NCBI GenBank assembly: GCA_024707075.1
Contig: JANQAK010000006.1
Location: 186,001 to 250,000, forward strand
Direction: 5' to 3'
Origin: Afipia sp.
Lineage (GTDB): Bacteria; Pseudomonadota; Alphaproteobacteria; Rhizobiales; Xanthobacteraceae
DNA: 64,000 nucleotides
The position numbers and the translations under genes are program-made. Under the pieces are notes generated by a model. That model was not told where the DNA came from. It saw only the letters and a program-made list of their open reading frames with translations, and did not search any database. This document shows positions 8,158 to 17,039 of the stretch, piece after piece (the first letter of the stretch is position 1; the number at the start of each line of letters is the position of its first letter).

Positions 8158-10728
8158 TCAGGCGCTGGCTTTGAGGAGTTCCGTCCCGGCCGATCGACCG
8201 GTGCGGATCCATTGTTCGAGATCACAAGCCTTCATCGCCTTCGCGAAATAATATCCCTGGGCGACGGTGCAGTTGAGAAGGCGGAGGAGCCGTGCCTGGC
8301 TCTCGGTTTCGACGCCCTCGGAGACGACGGTCATGCCAAGGCTCTGGCCGATGCGCACGACCGCAGTGGCGACGGCCTGGGCGCTGGGGTCGGTTTCGAA
8401 ATTGAGCATGAAACTGCGGTCGAGTTTGAGTTCGGTGATCGGCATCCGGGTGAGGTTCGACAGCGAAGAGAAGCCGGTTCCGAAATCGTCCATCGAAAGG
8501 CCCACGCCTATTTCATGCAGTCTTGCCAGCGTTCGAAGCGTTTCGGGACCAGCGTCCATCATGACGCTCTCGGTGATTTCGACGGTGAGGCAAGCGGCGG
8601 GCAAACTGAATTCTTCGAGCAGGCCGGCGACATAGCCGGGCAAGCTGCAATCGTTGAAGTGCAGCGGCGACAGATTGACCGAAACGGTGGGAATCGAGAT
8701 GCCGGTGCCGCGCCACGCCGCCATCTGGCGGCAGGCTTCACGAAGGGACCATTTGCCGATGGTTTCGATCAGGCCGATTTCCTCGGCCAGAGGGATGAAG
8801 CGCCCCGGCGAGATGTCGCCCAGTTCCGGATCATGCCAGCGGGCGAGCGCCTCGATGCCGTGAAGCGCATTCGAACTGAGGTCGATCTGCGGCTGATAGT
8901 GAAGGCTCAGCCGATTCATCGACAGGGCGTTGTGCAGAGCGGCGCCGAGCACGAGGCGGTCCTGGGCAAGCTGGTTCATCTCGGGGCTGAAAAAGCGGTA
9001 GATGGCGCGGCCGGCTGACTTCGCCTGATACATCGCAGTTTCGGCGTGCGTGAGAAGGGTCTCCGGATCGACACCATTGTCGCGGAAAATGCTGATGCCG
9101 ATGCTTGCGGACAGCGCCAGGCTGAAGTCCTGTATCTTGGTCGGCTCGGAGATCGCGCGGAGAATCCTGTCGGCCTCGGCGGTGGCGCGTGCGGCGTTGC
9201 AATCGGGGAGCGCGATGACAAAGGAATCGCCACCGGTGCGGCCGACGACAGCAGCATAGTTGTTGACCAGTCGTTGCAGGCGATAAGCGACTTCGATCAA
9301 CACCTTGTCGCCGATCGCGTGGCCGAGGCTATTGTTGACGTCCTTGAAGCGATCGAGATTGATGGCGAAGATCGCCACATTCTTGTCTTCGCCCCCGGCT
9401 TTGCGGAGCAGGGTCGCGGTTTCTTCCAGAAGTCGAGACCGGTTCGGCAAGCCGGTCAAGGAATCGAAATGCGAGAGCAACGCGATCTGGCGGCGAGCCT
9501 CGTCGCGCTCGATAGCGAGTTTGCACAGATGCAGGCAGGCTTTGACAATCTGCTGGTGGAACAGGTTTGTTCCGCGCGGTTCGCGGTAATAGAAGGCAAA
9601 GGTGCCGGCGATACGGCCGTCGCTCAACTTGATCGGCGAAGACCAGCAGGCCCTGAGACCGTGCGGCAGGGCAAGGTGTTTGTAGCTGGCCCATAACGGG
9701 TCGGTTTCGATATCAGTTACATAGACAGGCTCGCCGCGCCAGGCGGCGGTGCCGCAGGACCCGGCGTTCTCACCTGCCGATGCACCATCGAGGGCCTCAC
9801 AATATGCAGCGGGTAGGCTGGGGCCGGCCAGCGGCCGCAACTTTTTTTCCGTGTCGACCAGCAGGACGGATGAGACGATATCCGGTGCGATGGCCTCCAC
9901 GCGACGGCACAGGACGTCGGTCACTTCGGGGAGCGAGAGATTGCTGGCGAGGGCGTCGAGAACATCGTCCTGCAAGGATTGAACGCGCTTGAGTGAGGTG
10001 ATGTCGGTCAGCACGACGACGACGTTGGCGACTTCGCCCCGCATGTCGAGGATCGGGTTGACGGCGGCTGAAACCCAGATGGCGTTGCCGCTGCGGTCGT
10101 AGCAGAGGATGTCTTCGGTGAAGCCCCGGCTTTGCCACGCCTTCCGCCGCAAACGAGTCAAGGTATCGGCATCGGTCTCGCCGCCAGTCAGGAAATCGGT
10201 CGGCAGTTTTCCGAGGACATCGGGGAGGCTGTAGCCGAACAATTCGTTGAAAGCGCGATTGACGTAGATAATGCGGCGGTTCTGGTCGAGCACCATGACG
10301 GTACGGTCGGTTTCGTTCACCACCAGCGAGAGCAGGCGTAGTTCCTCGCGGCGGTGAACCTCTTCGGTCACGTCGCGGATGAATCCCATGTAGTGGATCT
10401 TGCCGTCGACATCGATCTTTGACAGGGAGAAAGAACCCCAGACTTCCTTGCCGTCCTTTCGTTCGATGCGAACCTCGCGGCTGGTGCCGACAATCTTGTT
10501 TGTCTGTCCCTTCCGATTGGCCTCGACATAACCGTCATGGGCCGGACGGATGTCGCGCGGAACGAGGAATTTGACATCCTTTCCCAGCACGTCATCGCGA
10601 TCGTAACCCCAGAGACGCTCGGCGGCGGCATTGAACAGGGTGATGCGATTGGCGTCGTCGATCAGGACGACGGCATCGATGGCTTGTTCGAGCGCGGGTG
10701 CGAGTATTGGGTGGTGATTGAAATTCAT
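8158..10728 (-). CDS. DosP-like PAS-PAS-GAF-GGDEF-EAL cyclic-di-GMP phosphodiesterase, candidate haem sensor
   Basis: 856 aa with the same domain order as E. coli DosP: PAS (about 9-125), PAS (130-255), GAF (262-415), GGDEF (420-585), EAL (595-845). The first PAS closely tracks the DosP haem domain: PRDIRPAH places H64 at the DosP haem-ligand histidine (H77). The residue 18 positions later, where DosP has the distal ligand M95, is T82. The GGDEF signature reads GGDSF (499-503), so cyclase activity is unlikely. The EAL domain keeps EALARW (626), VNLSPLHF, EITES, DDFGTGF, KLDRSF and EGVET, so c-di-GMP hydrolysis is expected. It is cytoplasmic with no TM segments. A purine-rich AGGGCAACCAGG precedes the ATG. 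No partner diguanylate cyclase is adjacent. Confidence 0.9.
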   Translation of the reverse strand: MNFNHHPILAPALEQAIDAVVLIDDANRITLFNAAAERLWGYDRDDVLGKDVKFLVPRDIRPAHDGYVEANRKGQTNKIVGTSREVRIERKDGKEVWGSFSLSKIDVDGKIHYMGFIRDVTEEVHRREELRLLSLVVNETDRTVMVLDQNRRIIYVNRAFNELFGYSLPDVLGKLPTDFLTGGETDADTLTRLRRKAWQSRGFTEDILCYDRSGNAIWVSAAVNPILDMRGEVANVVVVLTDITSLKRVQSLQDDVLDALASNLSLPEVTDVLCRRVEAIAPDIVSSVLLVDTEKKLRPLAGPSLPAAYCEALDGASAGENAGSCGTAAWRGEPVYVTDIETDPLWASYKHLALPHGLRACWSSPIKLSDGRIAGTFAFYYREPRGTNLFHQQIVKACLHLCKLAIERDEARRQIALLSHFDSLTGLPNRSRLLEETATLLRKAGGEDKNVAIFAINLDRFKDVNNSLGHAIGDKVLIEVAYRLQRLVNNYAAVVGRTGGDSFVIALPDCNAARATAEADRILRAISEPTKIQDFSLALSASIGISIFRDNGVDPETLLTHAETAMYQAKSAGRAIYRFFSPEMNQLAQDRLVLGAALHNALSMNRLSLHYQPQIDLSSNALHGIEALARWHDPELGDISPGRFIPLAEEIGLIETIGKWSLREACRQMAAWRGTGISIPTVSVNLSPLHFNDCSLPGYVAGLLEEFSLPAACLTVEITESVMMDAGPETLRTLARLHEIGVGLSMDDFGTGFSSLSNLTRMPITELKLDRSFMLNFETDPSAQAVATAVVRIGQSLGMTVVSEGVETESQARLLRLLNCTVAQGYYFAKAMKACDLEQWIRTGRSAGTELLKASA

Positions 10729-11143
10729 CCTGGTTGCCCTGGAGAGCGCAAGTCTGGATGTATCGCCTAAAATGCTTGGAAAACACTGAATGAGGTCGCG
10801 AGCTTCCTACGTAAATATTTTAAGGTCTGCGAAAGCATGTGGCCTATCGCCAGTCGGTAGGGATGGCGTGTCGCAGGCGCATTTTGCGATCGCGGGCCGG
10901 CAAATAGCCACTCTCCCATGCTTTGTCTGCTCTGCGAAAGCAGGGCATCGGCGCCGTCATGTTCACTCACGACGGCCGGACCGCGGCGGAACGCAGAATC
11001 TCCGCCAGTTTAGAAACGATCCGCTGCTCTCCCATTCCATGCCCATGTTGCGCACTTCCGCCCCCTTATGCGGTTGCAACGTTGCAGCTTTTGCATTATG
11101 AGATACCAATAGTGCATCAGTAAAATATCAGAGGGCCGGGATC
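10729..11143. other. divergent intergenic region
   Basis: 415 bp between the divergent EAL-protein gene and the FAD-oxidoreductase gene. It must hold both promoters. The only structure noticed is the imperfect inverted repeat at 11092-11116; no convincing ORF, RNA gene or FNR-type site was seen. Confidence 0.6.
11092..11116. promoter_or_regulatory. imperfect palindrome upstream of FAD oxidoreductase
   Basis: TGCATTAT, 9 nt, ATAGTGCA: seven of eight positions pair. It sits 28 bp before the TTG start at 11144, in an AT-rich patch that could include a -10 region. It could be an operator for one of the GntR regulators in this region, but there is no second copy to support this. Confidence 0.3.
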
Positions 11144-12472
11144 TTGGATTTTCGCGACGCCAGTCGGATTGATACAGATGTCGTGGTCGTCGGGGGTGGC
11201 GCGGCCGGTGTGGCCGCCGCGATTTCAGCCGCACGACAGGGGCTGAAGGTCACGGTGATCGAGCGCTACGGATTTTGCGGCGGCGGCGCGGTCGCGGGCC
11301 TGTCCGGAACCGTTTGCGGTCTTTATGAAGCGACGGAAAATCTCTCTGCTGGCCCGAAACAGGTGGTTTTCGGTTTTGCGGATGAATTTTGCCGCCGCCT
11401 CGAGGCGATGGGAGGTCTTGCGGACCCGGTGCTGTACGGAAAGACGTGGGCCAGGGTGCATGATCCTCATGTCTGGCGCGAGGCGGCTGACGCCATGCTG
11501 CGCGAAGCCGGCGTGGATATCGTTTTCCACGCTGTCGCGACCGGCGTTCACATGGATGGCGACAAGGTTGCGGGGCTGAAGGTCTGGACCAAGCAGGGGC
11601 CGCTGGATGCCCGTGCAAAAATCGTGATCGATGCCAGCGGTGACGCAGACGTCGTCGCGATGGCCGGCCTGCCGAATTTCGTCGGCGACCAAGGCAAGGT
11701 TCAAAATCCCACGATGATCTTCCGGATGATGGGCGTCGATGTCGACCGCTTTATCGCGGAGTACGGCGCAGACACCATCATGCCGGAGAAGATCTCGGCG
11801 ATAATCCGGGCCAAACACAATGCCGGCGATTACGTCCTGCCCCGGGCAAAGATCTGGCTGTTTGCGACCACGCGCCCGAATGAGTTGCTCTGCAACTGCA
11901 CGCGGGTGATTGGACCTGACGGGCGGGAACTCAACACTTTATTCGCACGCGATTTCACCGATGCGGAAATCGAGGGGCGGCTTCAGGCCAGGGAGTATGC
12001 ACGCTTCTTCCGTGACAACCTTGCCGGCTGCGAGAACGCTTTCCTCAACGACACTGGAGTTCAGGTGGGCGTTCGCCAGACCCGGCAGGTGTCGGGCGTC
12101 AAGCGCCTGATGAATTCCGATGTGGTGCAAGGAACCAAGTTCAATGACGGCATCGCCGTTTCGCCATGGCCGATCGAGCTTCATTCCGGCGAGAAGCCCA
12201 AAGTCGAATGGCTGCTCAACGACTATTACGAAGTTCCTTATGGCTGCTTTGTCCCTGAACGGGGCGAGGGGCTGCTGGTCGCGGGCCGCTGTCTTTCGGC
12301 GGAGCACGAGGCGGTGGCGTCGGCCCGGGTGACGGCGCAATGCTTTGCGTATGGCCACGCCATCGGTCACGCCGCAGTCATGGCAGTCCGCAACAACCTG
12401 TCACCACGCGAGATCAGCGGACGGGATGTCCGCGCCGCCGTGAACGCCGACGGCGCCCGCATCGGCCAATAG
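11144..12472 (+). CDS. FAD-dependent oxidoreductase
   Basis: 442 aa. An N-terminal Rossmann FAD-binding motif is clear: VVVVGGGAAGVAAAISAARQGLKVTVIER at about 13-41 (a GxGxxG type with the acidic end of strand 2). A second family stretch near the C-terminus, GEGLLVAGRCLSAEHEAVAS, is typical of the FAD_oxidored family (PF12831-like succinate dehydrogenase/fumarate reductase relatives). The substrate is unknown. The start is TTG at 11144. It is followed after 12 bp by a crotonase and then a CoA-transferase, so it probably acts in the same acid-degradation pathway. No signal peptide is seen. Confidence 0.82.
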   Translation: MDFRDASRIDTDVVVVGGGAAGVAAAISAARQGLKVTVIERYGFCGGGAVAGLSGTVCGLYEATENLSAGPKQVVFGFADEFCRRLEAMGGLADPVLYGKTWARVHDPHVWREAADAMLREAGVDIVFHAVATGVHMDGDKVAGLKVWTKQGPLDARAKIVIDASGDADVVAMAGLPNFVGDQGKVQNPTMIFRMMGVDVDRFIAEYGADTIMPEKISAIIRAKHNAGDYVLPRAKIWLFATTRPNELLCNCTRVIGPDGRELNTLFARDFTDAEIEGRLQAREYARFFRDNLAGCENAFLNDTGVQVGVRQTRQVSGVKRLMNSDVVQGTKFNDGIAVSPWPIELHSGEKPKVEWLLNDYYEVPYGCFVPERGEGLLVAGRCLSAEHEAVASARVTAQCFAYGHAIGHAAVMAVRNNLSPREISGRDVRAAVNADGARIGQ

Positions 12473-12484
12473 GACACCTTCAGA

Positions 12485-13228
12485 ATGATAAAATCCCAGT
12501 TACAGGGAGCGGTGGCGGTCGTGACAATCGACCGGCCGCAGCGCCGCAATGCCTTGGGCTCCGATTTGATGGCGCAGCTTGGCGCCGCACTCACCACGGC
12601 CGAGCATGATAAAAATGTGAGGTCGATTGTCCTGACGGGTGCTGCGCCTGCATTTTGCGCGGGGAGTGACCTGAAGGAGCTGGCGGGTCTGTCGATTGGG
12701 GAAATGTGCCACCACGAAGCGGTGACGGCGGCGTTTGCGCGAGCGATCGGCTATCGGGCGAAACCGGTGATCGCAGCGGTGGAAGGCTATGCGCTTGGTG
12801 GCGGCTTCATTCTCGCGGCGTCGTGCGACATTGTCGTGAGCGCATCCAACGCGCGCTGGCATCTTCCTGAAGCGCCGAACGGCTGGCTTCCGCCGTGGGG
12901 CCTGATGGCGCTGATCGCGCGGGTCGGGCCGGTGCGGGCGCGGCGGTTGACATGGGGCGCCAAACCGATCGATGCGATTGAAGCGGAGCGAATCGGCCTC
13001 GTCGACGATCTTGCCGAACCAGGCTCCGCGCTGTCCCATGCAATGGATGTCGCCAACCAGCTCGCGGCGGTGCCGCCCGAGGCGGTCGCTTCAACCAAGC
13101 GGTTCTTCGAGCCTTTCATCATGGCCGATGCCGAGCGCCTCGATGAAGTTGCTTCGCGCGAATTCGCGTTGAACTGCGAGTCTCCCAGTTCTCAAAAAAC
13201 CTTCAAGCGTTTTACGGTGAAGTCATGA
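12485..13228 (+). CDS. crotonase-family protein lacking the first catalytic glutamate
   Basis: 247 aa crotonase fold with an intact oxyanion-hole region (GAAPAFCAGSDLKEL, about 52-66). Where hydratases have GGGLELA, this protein has GGGFILA, putting I109 at the first acid-base glutamate. The second, E129, is kept in HLPEAPNGWLPPWG, a motif that differs from the usual PEIKLGxxPGxGGTQ. It shares the GW(L)xPWG block with the crotonase at 20292, so the two form a distinct subfamily. A one-glutamate enzyme might be an isomerase, hydrolase or lyase rather than a hydratase. It overlaps the CoA-transferase start (ATGA). Confidence 0.82.
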   Translation: MIKSQLQGAVAVVTIDRPQRRNALGSDLMAQLGAALTTAEHDKNVRSIVLTGAAPAFCAGSDLKELAGLSIGEMCHHEAVTAAFARAIGYRAKPVIAAVEGYALGGGFILAASCDIVVSASNARWHLPEAPNGWLPPWGLMALIARVGPVRARRLTWGAKPIDAIEAERIGLVDDLAEPGSALSHAMDVANQLAAVPPEAVASTKRFFEPFIMADAERLDEVASREFALNCESPSSQKTFKRFTVKS

Positions 13229-14813
13229 GCAAGATTGTCGATGCCGCAGCGGCAGTGGCGTCCATTCCTGACGGATCGTCCGTCGGCTGCGTCGGTGTCA
13301 TCGGGTGGGTCACGCCTGATGCGCTTCTCAAGGCGCTGGGTGACCGCTTCCGGAAGGAAGCAAGCCCGAGGAATCTCACATTCTATTTTCCTGTCGGGAC
13401 CGGCGATGCCCAAGGCATCAAGGGGATGGATCACGTCGCCCAGGAAGGGCTGATGAAGCGCATCGTCGGCGGTTCCTACATCAACCCCGTCGATCCCGTC
13501 ACCGGCAAGCGGCCGGAACTGATGCGGCTGATCCGTGAAAACAAGATCGAGGCCTACTCGTGGCCGATCGGGGCAACGATGCATTGGCTGCGCGAAGTGG
13601 CGCGCCGCAGTCCGGGTTACATGACGCGTATCGGCCTCGATACCTACATCGATCCCAAGCACGGAGGCGGCCGGTTCACCGAGCTTGCAAAAGATGATCT
13701 CGTCAAGCGGGTCGAGTTTGACGGCAATCCGTATCTATTTTATCCGGCCTGGAAGCTCGACACTGTCTTTATCTGCGCGTCGTCCTCGGATGAATACGGC
13801 AACCTCTCGTTTGAAAACGATGCACTCGTTTCCTCGAACATCGCTCTGGCGCTGGCCGCAAAGGGGAGTGGGGGGCGCGTGATCGCGCAAGTGCGCCGTC
13901 AGGTCGCGCACGCCGCGCGTCCCGCCAGCGAGGTCCGGATTCCTGGCATGTTTGTGGATGCGGTTGTCGTCGATCCAGAAATGATGATGACCACGGATGT
14001 GAAATACGATCCCGCTTTCTTCGGCGGCTCTCGCAAGCCGCTGTCGCAACTGCCGCCCATCCCGATGTCCGCGGACAAGGTCGTCGCGATGCGCGCGGCG
14101 AAAGAAGTGCGCAAGCGCGAGCTTTCCATCTTCGGCTTTGGCGCAGCCGCGGACATTCCCCTCGTCATGGCCGAGCAGGGAAAGTTTATCGATGGCGGAT
14201 TGCAGGATTACTGGTTCACCACCGAGCACGGTTCATATGGCGGCATCGTCATGTCCGGCTGGCAGTTCTCGGCGAACCTCAATCCGGATGCGATTCTCGA
14301 CGGCGCTTACCAGTTCGATGCGATCGACGGCGGCCTTTGTGAATTCGCGGCGCTGGCTTTTGCCCAGTTCGATGAGAAGGGCACCGTCAATGTCCGAGGT
14401 TCGGCGTGGCGAATCCCGGAGCAGGGGGGTTCATCGACATCGCTGAAAACGCGAAGCGGTTGGTATTCACCGGAACGTTCACGACCGGCGGGCTTGAGGT
14501 CGAATTCGATGGCGGCAAGCTGCGCATTGTCAAGGAAGGCAAGGTGCGCAAGTTCGTCCCCAGCGTCGAGCACATCACCTATTCGGTTGCATCCGGCGTT
14601 CTTCGCGGCCAGACCGCCCAGGTTGTCACCGAACGTGCGGTGTTCGATGTCACGCCAAAGGGGCTGATTCTGACGGAGGTGGCGCCGGGTATCGATGTGC
14701 GCCGCGACGTGCTCGGGCAAATGGAGTTTGCGCCTTTGCAGATCGCTGATCAACTCAAGGAAATGGATGCTGCGTTCTTCGCCGGCTCAGTGCTGGACCG
14801 GAAGGCAGGCTGA
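13225..14813 (+). pseudogene. acyl-CoA:acetate/3-ketoacid CoA-transferase (YdiF-like), single-base frameshift
   Basis: About 529 aa if repaired, the normal size for the fused alpha-beta class I CoA-transferases such as E. coli YdiF or propionate CoA-transferase. It moves CoA between an acyl-CoA and a carboxylic acid through a glutamyl thioester; E334 in FTTEHGSYGG is the expected nucleophile. The frame is intact to FDEKGTVNV (codon ending 14394); the continuing conserved sequence (FGVANPGAGGFIDIAENAKR) is one frame over from about 14400. Adding one base after 14394 would restore NVSRFGVANP, the family sequence. Unrepaired, the frame ends at 14667 with a nonsense tail. It could be a sequence error or a true inactivation. 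Confidence 0.85.
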
Positions 14814-14831
14814 CGGCTGCCTGCGCGATAT

Positions 14832-14862
14832 CAGCGTCGGCGTCTACAGGGCGCCGACGCTG
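14832..14862. terminator. perfect 11-bp hairpin at convergent gene ends
   Basis: CAGCGTCGGCG (14832-14842) and CGCCGACGCTG (14852-14862) form an uninterrupted 11-bp stem with a 9-nt loop. It spans the stop codon of the minus-strand GntR gene and lies 18 bp after the CoA-transferase stop, so it could end transcription from both sides. No T-run follows. Confidence 0.55.
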
Positions 14863-15523
14863 AGATTGAATATGCGCCGGGTATAATTCTCGATCTGATC
14901 CATCAGCCCATTGGCTTTTTCAACGGCCAGTTTTTCATCCTGCTGGACCACAGCCCGTGCGCGCTCCGCGTGAAGCTTGCCCATCGCGCCGAGGTTCTGA
15001 AGATCCCTTTCATAGCGGTAGTAAAACCGCCGGGACATGGCATGGAGCGGAGAAATTGATTTTGCCGCAAAGGGATTTCCTGATGCGGTCGCAATCAGGC
15101 GGTTGGCGTTAAAAACCTCGCGCAGATATTTTTGCAGATTGCCCTTGGCCCCGGCGCTGTCGATTTCCCGGGCGGCTACGGTGAGCAGCTCCTTTTCAGA
15201 TGCAGCAATGCGGAGCGCGGCGCGCCTTGAAATGAAGGCTTCGAGCTCGCGCCGGAATTCGATCACGAGCAACTGCTCATGAACATTGATTTCCGTGATC
15301 ATCAGACCATGCCGCGGCAAGATACTGACGAGATAATCCGCCTGGAGACGCTTCACGGCCTCGCGGACAGGTGTTCGTCCGATGCCGATCTGGTCGGCCA
15401 GACCCTCCTCCGACCAGTGGCTGCCAGGAGGAAGCTGCAACGTGACGATCATTTCCTCGAGCCGCCGGTGGGCCGTGTCGGCCTGGGATTCGGGCGGGGG
15501 GAAAGTCCGGTTTTCTTAGCCAT
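14844..15523 (-). CDS. GntR-family (FadR subfamily) transcriptional regulator, apparent N-terminal frameshift
   Basis: The uninterrupted frame starts at ATG 15452 (202 aa), but this lacks the first helix of the winged helix-turn-helix. In the same frame upstream, family-like sequence continues (SQADTAHRRLEEM) back to a stop with no start codon. The other frame begins with a clean ATG at 15523 (MAKKTGLSP) and joins the main frame if the run of six C (G run 15496-15501 on the plus strand) were seven. The gene therefore probably starts at 15523. The wHTH contains IGIGRTPVREAVKRLQ; the C-terminal half is a FCD-like helical domain with R/H residues such as NANRLI and RRFYYRYE. It is divergent from the Liv operon at 15753, which it likely controls. 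Confidence 0.8.
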
Positions 15524-15692
15524 GTGATGATGAAAGCCTCAAAACGGATGTGCAGCCTGTGACGTGCTCAGCGATACCACTTTACCGGAGTGTCAATTAG
15601 CGCAAGCGCACAAACAAGGACAGTGCGCTGCACGCTTTCCTCGACGATCTTCACAGCCGTTGTTTTGCCCATAAGCCGTTGACCGCCGATTT

Positions 15693-15704
15693 GTAATATA
15701 TTAC
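15693..15704. promoter_or_regulatory. perfect 12-bp palindrome, candidate GntR operator
   Basis: GTAATATATTAC is a perfect palindrome in the 229-bp divergent region between the GntR gene and the Liv-type binding-protein gene. It lies 49 bp before the binding-protein start, near or over the expected promoter. AT-rich palindromes in this position are common FadR-type GntR sites; assignment to the adjacent regulator is inference. Confidence 0.45.
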
Positions 15705-15752
15705 TAGTACGTCACTTGAATAATACAACACCGTTCGGGGAGGAACAGTGGA

Positions 15753-16931
15753 ATGTTTAGTATAAAGAAAACATGCGTGATTGCGGCACTTGCAACGGCT
15801 GCAATGTCGATCGGCCAGATGGCCGCGGCCCAGGAAACAGTGAAGCTCGGGCAGATCGAAGCGTTGACCGGAGCCACAGCGACGTACGGCTGGATGTCGG
15901 CGCAAGGCACCAAGGTCGCGGTTGAAGAGATCAACGCCAAGGGCGGCTTCAAGGTCGGCGACAAGACCTACAAGATCCAGTTGTTGCAGATGGATACGCG
16001 CGGAGAGCCACGCGAAGCCACCGTGCAGTTCCGCAAGATGATGGAAGAGAACGTCCACTTCGTCTTCGGGCCGTTTCTGACAAACGTCTTCAACGCGATC
16101 GAACCGATCGCAAATCAGAACAACGGCAAGTTTCTTCTGTTCGCCGGTGCGACGTCCGCGCACCATGCGCTTGGAAAGCCCGATCATGACTATCTGCTGC
16201 GCACATGGAACTGGGACGCGGGACAATCAGGCTTCGGAAAGCTGATGGTCGATTATCTGAAAAAGCTGAACACCAAGAAGGTGGCGATGCTTTTCCAGAA
16301 CGATGCGTTCGGCAAGACCGCAGTCGACATCTATACCGGTCTCTTCAAGGACGCCGGCATCGAACTCCAGGTTGAACTTTTCGAACCAGGCACGAAGGAC
16401 TTTAGCGCTGCACTTGCCAAGCTGGCGTCGGGCAAGCCCGATATCCTATTCCCGGGTTACTCCGACGCGGTGCTCTACGACATCGTGCGGCAGTCCACCG
16501 AGTCCGGCTTCGGAAATCGCTTCTTCCTGGTGCGCGGCTCGATCGGGCCGGCGCTCAAGAACAAGGACGCGATCGTCGACTATATTGCCTACGTTCCGAA
16601 GTATTTCGAGGACGCCGAGAAGAAGGAAGCGAAGACCAAGGCTTTCGTCGAGAGCTACAAGGCAATCTTCAAGCGCGATTTCCCGTACGACCAAGCGCCG
16701 CTCTGTTCGTCATCCTGCTACGACCATGTCTACATGCTCGTCGAAGCCATGCAAAAGGCGGGAACGGTCAGTGACGTCGCCAAGATCCGTCAGACGCTCA
16801 TGGACATGACCTACGACGGCATGTGGAAAATCAAATACGACAAGACCGGCGAGGCGGTTTTCGGATTTGACGTTGTGCATGTTCGCAAGGGCGGTGCGAT
16901 CGAGGTCGTCAAGTTCGACCCGACCAAATAG
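15753..16931 (+). CDS. Liv-type ABC transporter substrate-binding protein
   Basis: 392 aa periplasmic binding protein of the LivJ/LivK type. It has a Sec signal peptide (MFSIKK, hydrophobic core, AMSIGQMAAAQE, cleavage probably after AAA/Q). The mature start VKLGQIEALTGATATYG is the usual ligand-domain opening, and residues such as VAMLFQNDAFGKTAVDIY match the family. It begins the binding protein-H-M-G-F operon. GGGGAGGAACAG precedes the ATG as a strong Shine-Dalgarno. The two acyl-CoA enzymes at the end of the operon suggest the ligand is an organic acid rather than an amino acid. Confidence 0.92.
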   Translation: MFSIKKTCVIAALATAAMSIGQMAAAQETVKLGQIEALTGATATYGWMSAQGTKVAVEEINAKGGFKVGDKTYKIQLLQMDTRGEPREATVQFRKMMEENVHFVFGPFLTNVFNAIEPIANQNNGKFLLFAGATSAHHALGKPDHDYLLRTWNWDAGQSGFGKLMVDYLKKLNTKKVAMLFQNDAFGKTAVDIYTGLFKDAGIELQVELFEPGTKDFSAALAKLASGKPDILFPGYSDAVLYDIVRQSTESGFGNRFFLVRGSIGPALKNKDAIVDYIAYVPKYFEDAEKKEAKTKAFVESYKAIFKRDFPYDQAPLCSSSCYDHVYMLVEAMQKAGTVSDVAKIRQTLMDMTYDGMWKIKYDKTGEAVFGFDVVHVRKGGAIEVVKFDPTK

Positions 16932-16943
16932 CCGGGACTCGGG

Positions 16944-16970
16944 CGGCGCCCGGGCTCATCCCGGGCGCCG
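16944..16970 (+). other. strong GC hairpin after binding-protein gene
   Basis: CGGCGCCCGGG (16944-16954) pairs perfectly with CCCGGGCGCCG (16960-16970) across a 5-nt loop, starting 13 bp after the binding-protein stop. No T-run is present. Hairpins at this place often stabilise the upstream binding-protein mRNA or attenuate the permease genes, giving excess binding protein. Confidence 0.6.
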
Positions 16971-17039
16971 TTCCTTGAGCATTCAAATGCGCATGACGGC
17001 GTTTTCCGCGGAGCAAAACCGCAACGGGTACATTTATCC

